Shown here one piece after another: positions 51,295-61,025 of a DNA stretch of 64,000 nucleotides (position 1 is its first letter; each line of letters starts with the position of its first letter). The stretch is from Facklamia sp964471435 (GTDB lineage: Bacteria; Bacillota; Bacilli; Lactobacillales; Aerococcaceae), in contig CAYYGA010000003.1 of the NCBI GenBank assembly GCA_964471435.1, positions 1 to 64,000 on the forward strand, read 5' to 3'. A model generated the notes under the pieces. The model worked only from the letters and a program-made list of their open reading frames with translations. It did not search any database and was not told the DNA's origin. The position numbers were made by a program, and so were the translations under genes.

Positions 51295-53763
51295 ATGGCC
51301 AATTTCTTGAAGAACCTGATTGAAAATGACAAAGCAGAATTGCGTCGGACAGGAAAGTTAGCGGACCAAGTGCTAGCATTGGAAGATAAATATGCTGCAA
51401 TGACAGATGAAGAATTACGAGCTCAAACATCATTATTTAAAGAACAACTCGCTAAAGGTAAAACTTTGGACGATATAGCAATTGAAGCTTTTGCAGTCAC
51501 CCGTGAAGCAGCCCATCGGGTACTGGGATTATTAGCTTACAGAGTACAAATACAAGGTGGCTTTGTTATTCATAATGGAGACATTGCGGAAATGAAAACG
51601 GGTGAAGGTAAAACATTAACCGAAACGATGCCCGTTTATTTAAATGCTCTTGAAGGTAAGGGCGTCCATGTGGTAACAGTTAACGACTACTTAGCTACAC
51701 GTGACTCAAAAGAAATGGGAGAAGTTTTCCGTTTCCTAGGTTTAACCGTCGGTTTAAACCTTAATTCCCTGAGTGCCGCTGAAAAAAGAGAAGCCTATGC
51801 TTGTGATATTACCTATTCAACCAACAACGAATTAGGATTTGATTATTTACGAGATAATATGGTTGTTTATAAATCACAAATGGTCCAACGAGACTTACAC
51901 TTCGCTGTGGTGGATGAGGTGGACTCCATTTTGATTGATGAAGCCAGAACCCCTTTAATCATCTCCGGCCAAGGTGAAAAATCAAATACCTTATATAACC
52001 GTGCAGATTATTTTGTGAAAGGTTTGCGTGACGATGAAGATTATACGATTGACGTGTCATCCAAATCTATTTCACTAACCGATACCGGAGTCGATAAAGC
52101 TGAGAAAATTTTTAGACTCAATAATTTATATGATGTGGAAAATACTGCCTTAGTTCATCATATCGATCAAGCCCTAAGAGCGAATTATATCATGTTATAT
52201 GATATTGATTATGTGGTAGATGAAGGGGAAGTAAAAATAGTGGATCCCTTTACAGGGCGTATTATGGAAGGTCGTCGTTATTCTGACGGACTGCACCAGG
52301 CCATAGAAGCCAAAGAAAATGTAGAAATTCAAGATGAGTCAAAAACAATGGCAACCATTACTTTCCAAAACTATTTCCGGATGTATAAAAAATTATCAGG
52401 AATGACAGGAACAGCTAAAACAGAAGAAGAAGAATTCCGCGAGATTTATAACATCAATGTGGTTTCGATACCGACTAACCGTCCGATTGTTCGTGATGAT
52501 CAGCCTGATTTACTATTTCCTAATTTAAAATCGAAGTTTGCAGCGGTTGTACGTGAAATTAAAGAACGCCATGCCAAAGGGCAGCCGATTTTAGTAGGTA
52601 CTGTTGCGGTGGAAACTTCAGAGTACTTATCAAGATTGCTTACTAAAGAAGGAATTCCACATGAAGTATTAAATGCAAAAAACCACTTTAAGGAAGCTGA
52701 AATTGTTTTATCTGCAGGCCAACGTGGAGCGGTAACAATCGCTACTAACATGGCTGGACGGGGAACGGATATTAAGTTAGGTCATGGAGTAAAAGAAGTG
52801 GGCGGGTTGGCTGTTATCGGAACTGAACGTCATGAGTCGCGACGGATTGATAATCAGTTACGTGGACGGGCAGGTCGTCAAGGAGATCCCGGTGCATCCC
52901 AATTCTATTTATCTTTAGAAGATGACTTAATGCGACGCTTTGGATCGGACCGAATCCAGGCTTTATGGGAAAAGTTAAATTTAACAGAAACTGATGAAAA
53001 TGAGGTTGAAGAAGATTTAGCTATTCAGAGTAAGATGTTAACCCGTCAAGTAGAGTCAGCACAAAAACGAGTAGAAGGTAATAACTACGATACACGTAAA
53101 AACGTTCTGGAATATGACGAGGTAATGAAAGAACAGCGTGAAGTTATTTACGGCCAGCGTTTAGAAGTCATTAATGAAGAAGAAAGCTTAACTGCTTATG
53201 TAAAAGCCATGATTCGACGTACAATTGAACGTGAAGTATCCTTTAATACAGTAGGTGAGAATGAGAAAGAATGGAATTTGGATGCCCTCTTAGACTTTAC
53301 TCACACGGCACTGACCAGTCCGGATAAAGTATCCTTATCTGATTTGGAAGGTAAATCACGCGAAGAACTGATTGACTATTTATACAGCCGCTCAGTAGCA
53401 GCTTATGATGAAAAAATTGCCCAATTCAATGGTCCGGAACAAGTATTAGAATTTGAAAAAGTAATCGTTTTGCGAGTAGTAGATTCTAAATGGACTGTTC
53501 ATATTGATAGTATGGACCACCTGCGTCAAGGCGTGGGCTTACGGGCATATGCTCAAACTAACCCGTTAACCGAGTATCAAACGGAAGGGTATGATCGTTT
53601 CCAAGAGATGATTGCAGCGATTGAGTATGATGTAACCCGCTTTATTATGAAAGCACAGATTCGTCAAAACTTAGAACGTCAGCAGCTCAATAAAGCACCA
53701 CGGGAACAAGATCAAATGGATCATGCCACTTATAAACAAGACTACAAGACACTTAAAGGTTAA
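51295..53763 (+). CDS. secA: Preprotein translocase ATPase SecA
   Basis: 822 residues; drives secretory proteins through SecYEG. NBD1 has MKTGEGKTL (Walker A) and VDEVDSILIDEARTPLIISG. The preprotein cross-linking domain is around GVDKAEKIF. NBD2 has TNMAGRGTDIKLG and LRGRAGRQGDPGASQFYLSLEDDLMRRFG. The scaffold is KNVLEYDEVMKEQREVIY. The C-terminus ends after a basic/Gln-rich tail without the SecB-type zinc cluster. AAAGGAGTATG precedes ATG. It lies upstream of prfB as in most Firmicutes. Confidence 0.98.
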   Translation: MANFLKNLIENDKAELRRTGKLADQVLALEDKYAAMTDEELRAQTSLFKEQLAKGKTLDDIAIEAFAVTREAAHRVLGLLAYRVQIQGGFVIHNGDIAEMKTGEGKTLTETMPVYLNALEGKGVHVVTVNDYLATRDSKEMGEVFRFLGLTVGLNLNSLSAAEKREAYACDITYSTNNELGFDYLRDNMVVYKSQMVQRDLHFAVVDEVDSILIDEARTPLIISGQGEKSNTLYNRADYFVKGLRDDEDYTIDVSSKSISLTDTGVDKAEKIFRLNNLYDVENTALVHHIDQALRANYIMLYDIDYVVDEGEVKIVDPFTGRIMEGRRYSDGLHQAIEAKENVEIQDESKTMATITFQNYFRMYKKLSGMTGTAKTEEEEFREIYNINVVSIPTNRPIVRDDQPDLLFPNLKSKFAAVVREIKERHAKGQPILVGTVAVETSEYLSRLLTKEGIPHEVLNAKNHFKEAEIVLSAGQRGAVTIATNMAGRGTDIKLGHGVKEVGGLAVIGTERHESRRIDNQLRGRAGRQGDPGASQFYLSLEDDLMRRFGSDRIQALWEKLNLTETDENEVEEDLAIQSKMLTRQVESAQKRVEGNNYDTRKNVLEYDEVMKEQREVIYGQRLEVINEEESLTAYVKAMIRRTIEREVSFNTVGENEKEWNLDALLDFTHTALTSPDKVSLSDLEGKSREELIDYLYSRSVAAYDEKIAQFNGPEQVLEFEKVIVLRVVDSKWTVHIDSMDHLRQGVGLRAYAQTNPLTEYQTEGYDRFQEMIAAIEYDVTRFIMKAQIRQNLERQQLNKAPREQDQMDHATYKQDYKTLKG

Positions 53764-53775
53764 ATAATTTGATTT

Positions 53776-53816
53776 ACGAATGTAAATGTCCTAATTTGGC
53801 ATTTACATTCGTTTTT
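53776..53816 (+). terminator. Terminator after secA
   Basis: A 13-bp perfect stem (53776-53788 with 53800-53812) is followed by TTTT. Confidence 0.88.
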
Positions 53817-53853
53817 GCCATTATGGAAGAATGATTAAAGCGAGGTAATTAAG

Positions 53854-54967
53854 ATGGAAATTCATGAGATTAAAGATATGCTTACTGATTCTCAATCACA
53901 AATCGAATCGATTAGGAGGTCACTTTGACATTGAAACTTTAGAATCGGATATTGCCAACTATGAAAACCAAATGCTGGCACCTGATTTTTGGGAAGATAA
54001 TCAAAAAGCTCAAACAGTGATCCAAGCTTTAAATGAAAAAAAAGCTAAATTATCAGAGTTCCAAGCATTAATAGAAGCTATTGATGAAGTCTCCATTGGT
54101 GTGGAACTTTATGAAGAGCTACCTGATGAAGATTTAAAAGAAGAAATCGAAACAAAAGCGGAAAAATTAAATGAAGCTTTCGATGCTTACCAACTATCTT
54201 TATTACTTTCAGAAGAACATGATGACCGTCAGGCTATTTTAGAAATTAAGCCGGGCGCCGGTGGAAAAGAATCGCAAGATTGGGCAGAAATGCTGATGCG
54301 TATGTACGATAGATGGTCGAATCATAATAATTATTCTGTTAATATCATTGATTACCAAAGTGGCGATGAAGCCGGCATTAAAGGTGTGACCATGGAAATA
54401 TCGGGAGAAAAAGCCTATGGACACTTAAAATCGGAAAAAGGTATCCATCGTTTAATTCGTATATCTCCCTATGACTCCAATGCCCGGCGCCATACCTCTT
54501 TTTGTTCGATAGAAGTTACGCCCATGATTGATGAATCAATTGAAATTGAGATTAATCCTGAGGATTTAAGAATCGATACTTACCGGGCAAGCGGGGCAGG
54601 CGGCCAGCATATCAATAAAACTGATTCAGCGGTCAGGATTACGCATTTGCCAAGCGGAATAGTGACGCAAAGCCAGGCTCAACGATCTCAAATTCAAAAC
54701 CGGGAACAAGCAATGAACTTAATGCGCGCTAAGTTATATCAAGTTCAAATGAAAGAGCAGGATGCTGAAATGGAAAAAATCAAAGGGGAACAAAAGGATA
54801 TAGCCTGGGGATCACAAATACGTTCCTATGTCTTCCATCCCTATTCAATGGTAAAAGATCACCGCACTAATTATGAAACGAGTAATGTAGATGGCGTGTT
54901 GGATGGCGATCTTAATCCTTTTATCGATGCTTATTTAAAATGGCATTTAAATCATGACACAGATTAA
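53854..54967 (+). CDS. prfB: Peptide chain release factor 2, programmed +1 frameshift
   Basis: 370 residues after frameshifting; reads UGA and UAA stop codons. The gene begins at ATG 53854. After 24 codons it meets an in-frame TGA (53926-53928) in the context CTT-TGA-C, with AGGAGG three bases before CTT, the classic RF2 autoregulatory shift site. Translation slips +1 and continues from GAC at 53927. Later motifs are AGAGGKESQDWAEML-like PGAGGKESQDWAEMLMRMYDR, the UGA-recognition tripeptide region (RISPYDSNARRHTSF) and SGAGGQHINKTDSAVRI. Low RF2 favours the shift, giving feedback control. A start inside the second frame (53864) would be artefactual. Confidence 0.96.
53911..53930 (+). promoter_or_regulatory. 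prfB +1 frameshift site
   Basis: The internal Shine-Dalgarno AGGAGG, TCA, slip codon CTT, then TGA followed by C: all elements of the RF2 recoding signal are present. Confidence 0.95.
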
Positions 54968-55065
54968 AAGTTATCTTGCTGAAATAGAGTTGAGATAAGA
55001 GGTCAACATCACTCTGTTAAACTAAAAAAGCAAGAGGAAAATTAGTGCGGGGAAGTGATTCGCAA

Positions 55066-55587
55066 ATGATAAAATTAAGAGAAGTAAGTAAACAATATGA
55101 AAATGGTATCTGGGCGGTAAAAAATGTATCCTTAACAGTTAGACAAGGAGAATTTGTTTACTTAGTAGGNNNNNNNNNNNNNNNNNNNNNNNNNNNNNNN
55201 NNNNNNNNNNNNNNNNNNNNNNNNNNNNNNNNNNNNNNNNNNNNNNNNNNNNNNNNNNNNNNNNNNNNNTTAGACATTGTTCGTTTGAAATCAAAAATGC
55301 ACCAGTTACCCGAGGAGCTTTCCGGAGGGGAGCAGCAAAGAGTGGCAATTGCAAGAGCATTGGCTAATAGACCCAAAATATTAGTGGCAGATGAGCCTAC
55401 TGGAAATCTTGACCCTACGAATGCCGTAGAAATTATGCGGGCTTTAGAGAGAATTAACCGGGAAGGGACTACTGTTTTAATGGGAACACATAATGACTCA
55501 CTGGTAAATTCCCACCCTCATCGTATTTTACAAATGTATCGTGGTGAGCTGGTGCGGGACATTCCATGGGAGGGTATACGTTCATGA
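55066..55587 (+). CDS. ftsE: Cell division ATP-binding protein FtsE (contains assembly gap)
   Basis: ABC ATPase that, with FtsX, switches on peptidoglycan hydrolases at division. It starts MIKLREVSKQYENGIWAVKNVSL. The signature LSGGEQQRVAIARAL and Walker B ILVADEPTGNLDP are present. Walker A and the Q-loop fall in the N run (55170-55269). From the usual ~228-residue length, about 85-90 residues are missing where only 33 unknown codons are shown, so the real gap is larger than 100 bases. ATG 55066 is preferred over GTG 55045 by family N-terminus. The stop overlaps the ftsX start (ATGA). Confidence 0.93.
   Translation: MIKLREVSKQYENGIWAVKNVSLTVRQGEFVYLVXXXXXXXXXXXXXXXXXXXXXXXXXXXXXXXXXXLDIVRLKSKMHQLPEELSGGEQQRVAIARALANRPKILVADEPTGNLDPTNAVEIMRALERINREGTTVLMGTHNDSLVNSHPHRILQMYRGELVRDIPWEGIRS
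55170..55269. other. Assembly gap of 100 N in ftsE
   Basis: Exactly 100 N, a conventional placeholder. Comparison with FtsE length suggests roughly 260 real bases are missing. Confidence 0.99.
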
Positions 55588-56471
55588 AAATAATTCGCAG
55601 CATAGGCCGCCATATTAGAGATGCTTTTCGAAATTTATTCAGAAATGGCTGGATGACCACAGCATCTATATTAGTTATGAGTGTAACTTTGTTTATGATT
55701 GGTTTATTAGTGTTGGTGTTTGGAAATATCCAACAACTAACCTCAAATGTTGAAGAGGAAATTCAAGTAAGAGTCTTAATCGACCCTCTGGCCCAAACAA
55801 GTGATGAGCAGGCTCTGGGAGAAGAAATTGCAGCAATAGAAGAAGTGACTCGGGTGGTTTACCGTTCTGCTGATGAAGAGTTGGCAAGTTATCAAGAAGT
55901 CATTACAGAAGACTTTGATGTTTTATTAGAAAATAATCCTTTAAATAATATGTATTTGGTCAACGTCAACAATCCCCAAAACATAGAAATTGTTTCACAG
56001 GACATTTCAGCTATGGATTATGTCTTAAGTGCGAATGTGGGAGCCTTGGAAATTGAGGGGCTCATACGCGCAATTGAATTGTCCCGTTATATCATCGCTT
56101 TTCTAGCTGCAGCTTTCGTAATTATCGCTGTATTGTTAGTTTCTAATACCATTCGCACTACTATTAAGGCAAGAGCGACAGAAATCGAAATCATGCGTCT
56201 GGTGGGAGCTAGAAAGAATTATATTCGAGCTCCTTTTGCTATTGAAGGAACTTTAATTGGAATAGTCGGCGCTGTAATTGCCAGCCTGAGTTTGTATTTT
56301 TCCTACGAAGGTTTACTGGGCCTGGCTAGAAGCGTATTGGCATTCAATCCTCAATTGGCACTGGCTCCCTGGCCTGTCATTTTATGGATTGGAATCTTAC
56401 TGCTGATATTTGGTATAGCGTTAGGCAGTATTGCGGCAGGGCGTCCTATCAAACAATTATTAAAAGAATAA
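55584..56471 (+). CDS. ftsX: Cell division protein FtsX
   Basis: 295-residue membrane partner of FtsE with four helices. The N-terminal helix (TTASILVMSVTLFMIGLLVLVFG, residues ~25-47) is followed by a ~115-residue extracellular domain (VEEEIQVRVLID ... ANVGALEIEGL) that recruits hydrolases such as PcsB/CwlO. Three C-terminal helices form a FtsX domain with the coupling segment KARATEIEIMRLVGARKNYIR. GGGAGGG precedes the ATG at 55584, which overlaps the ftsE stop. A longer frame from 55566 is unlikely. Confidence 0.95.
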   Translation: MKIIRSIGRHIRDAFRNLFRNGWMTTASILVMSVTLFMIGLLVLVFGNIQQLTSNVEEEIQVRVLIDPLAQTSDEQALGEEIAAIEEVTRVVYRSADEELASYQEVITEDFDVLLENNPLNNMYLVNVNNPQNIEIVSQDISAMDYVLSANVGALEIEGLIRAIELSRYIIAFLAAAFVIIAVLLVSNTIRTTIKARATEIEIMRLVGARKNYIRAPFAIEGTLIGIVGAVIASLSLYFSYEGLLGLARSVLAFNPQLALAPWPVILWIGILLLIFGIALGSIAAGRPIKQLLKE

Positions 56472-56570
56472 GGAAGGGCGCTGTATAAACCAACCTTCCA
56501 TTCATTAAAGCTATTTGTTAATATGAAGACATGTTAACGATCTTTCATTATATATACTTGGAGGCAGAAG

Positions 56571-57368
56571 ATGAAAAAAATTTTGGTGGTGGATGATGAG
56601 CATTCAATTTTAACCTTATTGGAGTATAATTTAACCCAAGCGGGCTACCAAGTTGTTACAGCAGAAGATGGGAAAAGTGCTTATAAATTAATCAAAAAAG
56701 AAAATTTTGATTTTGTAATCCTTGATATAATGCTACCTGAAATGGATGGAATGGATGTATGTCGGCGGGTTCGTCAAGAAAAAATTAACACACCCATCCT
56801 TATGTTGACTGCCAAAGATGATGAATATGACAAGATTATTGGACTGGAACTGGGTGCGGATGATTATATGACAAAGCCCTTCAGCCCGCGGGAAGTTATT
56901 GCGCGCATTAAGGCAATCGGACGAAGATTGGAGCCGGAGGAAAGAACAACAGCTGGCAGTGAACAGCGACAATCAAGCACCGACAGAAAGTCCGTGGTGA
57001 AATCGACAGAGACAGTGGAAGAAGACAAAGAAAAAGAATCACCTCTACAAGTGGAGGATCACGTCCTGTTATTTAAAGATCTTGAGATTCATACGGATCG
57101 ATATGAAGTCATTGTCAGAGGAGAAGAAGCAGATTTAACTCCTAAAGAATTCGAGTTATTAGTTTATATGGCCATGCGTAAGGGGCGTATTTTAAGTCGG
57201 GACCAATTGCTTAATAACATTTGGAATTTTGATTATGCCGGTGAAACCCGCATCGTAGATGTTCATATCAGTCATTTACGTGAAAAAATTGAACAGGATA
57301 CCAAAAACCCTGAATACATCAAAACCGTTCGTGGGTTTGGCTATAAATTTGAGGTGCCTGAAGAATGA
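56571..57368 (+). CDS. phoP: Response regulator PhoP (phosphate)
   Basis: 265-residue OmpR-family regulator. The receiver domain (~1-118) has acidic residues DD at 8-9, the phosphorylation site Asp52 in VILDIMLPEMDG, and Lys in MTKPFSPREV. A charged, Ser/Glu/Lys-rich linker of about 45 residues follows, longer than usual. The winged-helix DNA-binding domain (LTPKEFELLVYMAMRKGRIL, TRIVDVHISHLREKI, VRGFGYKFE) ends it. GGAGG precedes ATG. It overlaps phoR by four bases (ATGA). It should bind the repeat arrays at 59193 and 62486. Confidence 0.93.
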   Translation: MKKILVVDDEHSILTLLEYNLTQAGYQVVTAEDGKSAYKLIKKENFDFVILDIMLPEMDGMDVCRRVRQEKINTPILMLTAKDDEYDKIIGLELGADDYMTKPFSPREVIARIKAIGRRLEPEERTTAGSEQRQSSTDRKSVVKSTETVEEDKEKESPLQVEDHVLLFKDLEIHTDRYEVIVRGEEADLTPKEFELLVYMAMRKGRILSRDQLLNNIWNFDYAGETRIVDVHISHLREKIEQDTKNPEYIKTVRGFGYKFEVPEE

Positions 57369-59140
57369 AAATAAAATCCGTGTTGTCCCGAAGAAAATCT
57401 AATTACTTCGGGCTTTTTCTTGCCGTTTTAATCTTTATTTTTTTTGCTGCTTTTTGGTATTTACACATCGAAGATAACATTTATTCAGGCTTGGAAAATC
57501 AAATAAGTTTACATGGACAATTACTTGAAAACTCACAAAACCTGACTGAAGAAAATTCCTTTTTTATAATGGAACAACTCACTGAGCATCATTCTACCGG
57601 ATTAAATATCGCTTTAGTCGAGGAAAAGGAGTTATTCAATCAACCCCTGCCTTCAACTGAATGGCCAATAGAAGAAAACCAAGAAATTCAGCGGGCATTG
57701 AATGAACTGCAGGAACAGCTCATTAACTTTGATAACTCATCCTCAGAAATATTAATAAAATGGTTGTCTCATCGCTCTTACCATTTAGCTTTGCCTGTCA
57801 CGGTTAATGAAGAAAACTTTTGGCTGTTGGAAGTGCAAGATGCAAGCTCTTTTAATCAAGAGTGGTATTTTTATTGGATGACTTTAAGTCTTATTTTCAT
57901 AATGACACTGGCGATGGTAGCTTCTGTATATCATGAATTTTTAACTTATCTTGAAAAACCGCTTAAAAAAATAGAAACAGGGATGAAACATCTAGCCTTA
58001 GATGATTACTCATATGAATATATCGACCGTTCATTTCCGGCAGTTAATCAATTAGGTAAAACAATGACTACAGTCATTCAGGTTTTAGAAAAAAAAGTAA
58101 TGCGACTATATGCTGGTCAACAGCAGTTGTCTTTATTACTGAATAATATTAATTTAGGTGTTTTAGTGATTGATGCGGACGGGAAAATAGAGATGTTTAA
58201 CCCGGCTGTTGCACAGATATTATTATTAGAACCAACTGCTGTTGGCAGATCTTATCAAACTGTTTTAAAAAGTTTTCTATTAATAAATTTAATTGATAAT
58301 GTGCAGGAACACGGACAGGCTATGCAGGAAGAAATTGAAGTCTTCATTCCTAAATCAAGGTTTATAGATGTAAATATTTTAAGTTATCAAGACTATGATA
58401 ATGAGAGTGAAGAAAAGTCTATTTTGGTTCTTTTATATGATATATCAGAAATTCGACGTTTAGAAAAGGTGCGGACAGAGTTTGTAGCCAATGCTTCACA
58501 TGAACTAAGAACACCGGTTACTGCTATCAAAGGTTTTGCAGAAACTTTACTGAGTGGAGCAATGAACGATCCTGTGATGTCCGAAAAATTTATTAATATT
58601 ATTGCAACGGAAAGTAATCGGCTGGAAATGACTATTTCAGATATTCTAGAGTTATCCCGTATTGAAAAGCATCCGACAACCTTAAGAAAAACAACTTTTG
58701 ATTTAGTGAAAGTAAGTCATAATATGGTTGATTTTTTATCTCAAAAGTTGGAGGAAAAATCAATTACGGTACGTTTTAAAGGCGATGCTCAGGTAAATTA
58801 CACAGGTGAGCAGCACCGTATTGAACAAATTATGACCAATTTAATTGATAATGCCATCAATTATTCCGATATTAAAAGCCAAATCACAGTGACACTTAAA
58901 AATAGAAAAAAAGGTGTATATATTTCAGTGGCAGATACAGGGATTGGGATCCCTCCTCAGGAATTGGATCGAATTTTTGAACGCTTTTATAGAGTGGATA
59001 GAGCAAGGAGCCGTAATTCAGGCGGTACAGGATTAGGCTTATCGATTGTTCGCAATCTAATTCAAGCGATGCACGGTAAACTGGAGGTCGAAAGTACAAT
59101 AGGTGAGGGAACTGAATTTATCATCTATCTTCCGCATTAG
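57365..59140 (+). CDS. phoR: Phosphate sensor histidine kinase PhoR
   Basis: 591 residues. Membrane helix 1 (~15-36), an extracytoplasmic domain (~37-165), helix 2 (WMTLSLIFIMTLAMVASVYH, ~170-190), a HAMP-like stretch (LEKPLKKIETGMKHLALDDYSYE) and a PAS domain (LLNNINLGVLVIDADGKIEMFN). HisKA follows with phospho-His379 in NASHELRTPVTAIKGF, then HATPase_c (NLIDNAINYS, VADTGIGIPPQ, FERFYRVD, GGTGLGLSIVRN). The layout matches B. subtilis PhoR. Its position before pstCAB and the Pho box supports phosphate-starvation sensing. Confidence 0.93.
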   Translation: MKIKSVLSRRKSNYFGLFLAVLIFIFFAAFWYLHIEDNIYSGLENQISLHGQLLENSQNLTEENSFFIMEQLTEHHSTGLNIALVEEKELFNQPLPSTEWPIEENQEIQRALNELQEQLINFDNSSSEILIKWLSHRSYHLALPVTVNEENFWLLEVQDASSFNQEWYFYWMTLSLIFIMTLAMVASVYHEFLTYLEKPLKKIETGMKHLALDDYSYEYIDRSFPAVNQLGKTMTTVIQVLEKKVMRLYAGQQQLSLLLNNINLGVLVIDADGKIEMFNPAVAQILLLEPTAVGRSYQTVLKSFLLINLIDNVQEHGQAMQEEIEVFIPKSRFIDVNILSYQDYDNESEEKSILVLLYDISEIRRLEKVRTEFVANASHELRTPVTAIKGFAETLLSGAMNDPVMSEKFINIIATESNRLEMTISDILELSRIEKHPTTLRKTTFDLVKVSHNMVDFLSQKLEEKSITVRFKGDAQVNYTGEQHRIEQIMTNLIDNAINYSDIKSQITVTLKNRKKGVYISVADTGIGIPPQELDRIFERFYRVDRARSRNSGGTGLGLSIVRNLIQAMHGKLEVESTIGEGTEFIIYLPH

Positions 59141-59192
59141 ATTCAGCTTGTAAAGATTTAAATCTACTCCTTGTAATATAATTGTAATATTA

Positions 59193-59220
59193 TTTACGCT
59201 AAATTTACTCTAAATTTACA
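59193..59220 (+). promoter_or_regulatory. Pho box upstream of pstC
   Basis: TTTAC begins at 59193, 59204 and 59215, three direct repeats spaced exactly 11 bp, with a further TTACA at 59229 slightly out of phase. This matches the PhoP-binding arrangement of TT(A/T/C)ACA repeats one helical turn apart. It lies in the 160-base phoR-pstC gap. Confidence 0.8.
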
Positions 59221-59300
59221 ATCACTCGTTACAATAATAAGGTATATAGAAGTGTTAACTTACATAGTGCTTACACAGTGATGATAAAGGAGTAGTTTAA

Positions 59301-60206
59301 ATGCAAGGTAAACTCACCGAGCGATTGATGAAATATGTATTTATGTTCTGTGCCATCTTATCAATCGTTTCAATTATATTAATCTTTTATTTTATATTTA
59401 TTGGTGCAACGAGGTCAGGAGGCAGCTGGGAATTCAATGGGGGACTTCCATTTCTAATGGAGCACGGTTTTATTGATACAATCTTTGGGATGCAATGGCA
59501 GCCTAGTTGGAATGAACCTTTATATGGTATTTTTCCATTTATAATGGGATCCATTTATGTAACAATTGGTGCAGTAGTGGTTGGAGTGCCGATTGGAGTA
59601 TTAACCGCTATTTTTATGGCTTACTTTTGCCCCCCTGCCCTTTATAAAATTTTCAAACCGGCAGTTAACTTAATGGCAGCTATCCCATCTATTGTTTACG
59701 GTTTTTTCGCTTTACACATCTTCGTGCCTTTTATACGGGAACTGTCATTTATACCACCTAATAATGGAATGAATATTTTGACCTCTTCCATTTTATTGGG
59801 GATTATGATTTTACCAACCATTATCAGCTTGTCAGAAGCGGGGATTCGTGCAGTACCAAGTCATTTTTACTCTGCAAGTATGGCTTTAGGAGCTACTCAT
59901 GAACGTTCTGTAATGAAAGTAATAGTACCAGCAGCTAAATCAGCTATTTTTTCATCGATTATTTTAGGTTTGGGCCGTGCAATCGGTGAAACGATGGCAG
60001 TTGTTTTAGTAGCGGGTAACCAGCCGCGTCTGGCGACCAGTTTATTTGAGGGAACGAGAACACTTACTACTAATATTGTACTAGAGATGGGCTATGCGAG
60101 TGGGGACCATCAACACGCTCTAATTATGACAGCTTCTGTATTGTTTATCTTTATTTTAATCATTAATAGTATATTTATGTGGATTAAATCAAAGGGGGAA
60201 GCCTAA
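59301..60206 (+). CDS. pstC: Phosphate ABC transporter permease PstC
   Basis: 301-residue membrane subunit with six helices. The signature loop is MALGATHERSVMKVIVPAAKSAIFSSIILGLGRAIGETMAVVLVAGN. The N-terminal region includes a periplasm-facing segment (GFIDTIFGMQWQPSWNEPLYGIFPFI). AAAGGAG precedes ATG. First gene of pstC-pstA-pstB-phoU, with spacing of 1-26 bases between genes. Confidence 0.96.
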   Translation: MQGKLTERLMKYVFMFCAILSIVSIILIFYFIFIGATRSGGSWEFNGGLPFLMEHGFIDTIFGMQWQPSWNEPLYGIFPFIMGSIYVTIGAVVVGVPIGVLTAIFMAYFCPPALYKIFKPAVNLMAAIPSIVYGFFALHIFVPFIRELSFIPPNNGMNILTSSILLGIMILPTIISLSEAGIRAVPSHFYSASMALGATHERSVMKVIVPAAKSAIFSSIILGLGRAIGETMAVVLVAGNQPRLATSLFEGTRTLTTNIVLEMGYASGDHQHALIMTASVLFIFILIINSIFMWIKSKGEA

Positions 60207-60207
60207 A

Positions 60208-61023
60208 ATGGGAGCTAAATTTACCCGCCTTTTAGTCTGGCTAGCAGGATTATTTACAATTGGTATGTTGTTATTTATCGTCTTATTTATTCTCTGGAAC
60301 GGCCTTCCTGCTATGAGTGCTGATTTATTTGCCTGGGAATATACAACCAGTAATGTATCTATGACACCGGCCATCATCTCAACTCTCATTGTTATCGGAT
60401 TGACCTTACTGATATCTGTTCCAATTGGTGTATTTACTGCCTTTTATCTAGTAGAATATGCCGACCGCTCAAATAAATTGATCGTGTGGATTCGCTTAGC
60501 AACTGATACATTAGCTGCTGTGCCTTCCATTGTCTACGGCCTATTCGGAATGTTATTTTTTGTTAATCAATTATTTGGTACCTTTTCACATATTGCTGCT
60601 ATCTTAACATTGGCTATTATGATCCTACCTATTACAATTTCTGCAACAGAAGAAGCCTTGCTTTCAGTTAATAATTCGCTTCGCATGGGATCTTTAGCTC
60701 TAGGAGCAGGGAAATTAAGAACGATCATCACGGTTGTGCTCCCTGTTGCAATGCCAGGTATTTTATCAGGTATCATCTTAGCGACTGGACGGATTGTCGG
60801 TGAATCAGCTGCCTTAATCTATACAATGGGAACCTCATCCGGAATGATACAAAACCTGTTAAGTTCAGGGCGTACTTTAGCGACTCATATGTATGTTTTA
60901 TCTTCTGAAGGTTTTAATATTCAAGAAGCATACGCCACAGCAGCTGTTTTAATAATTATCGTATTAATTATTAATGCATTTTCAACTTGGTTAGGTAACC
61001 GATTAGGTTCAGGAGGAAAATAG
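60208..61023 (+). CDS. pstA: Phosphate ABC transporter permease PstA
   Basis: 271 residues, six helices. The EAA-loop is SLALGAGKLRTIITVVLPVAMPGILSGIILATGRIVGESAALIYTMG; the first extracellular loop contains ADLFAWEYTTSN. It starts one base after the pstC stop with GGGGGAAG before it. Pairs with PstC to form the channel. Confidence 0.96.
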   Translation: MGAKFTRLLVWLAGLFTIGMLLFIVLFILWNGLPAMSADLFAWEYTTSNVSMTPAIISTLIVIGLTLLISVPIGVFTAFYLVEYADRSNKLIVWIRLATDTLAAVPSIVYGLFGMLFFVNQLFGTFSHIAAILTLAIMILPITISATEEALLSVNNSLRMGSLALGAGKLRTIITVVLPVAMPGILSGIILATGRIVGESAALIYTMGTSSGMIQNLLSSGRTLATHMYVLSSEGFNIQEAYATAAVLIIIVLIINAFSTWLGNRLGSGGK

Positions 61024-61025
61024 TA

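Noticed and set aside
53864..54967. prfB starting in the second frame
   Set aside because: The N-terminus read in that frame upstream of the shift site is not RF2-like; the first frame plus +1 shift restores the family sequence.
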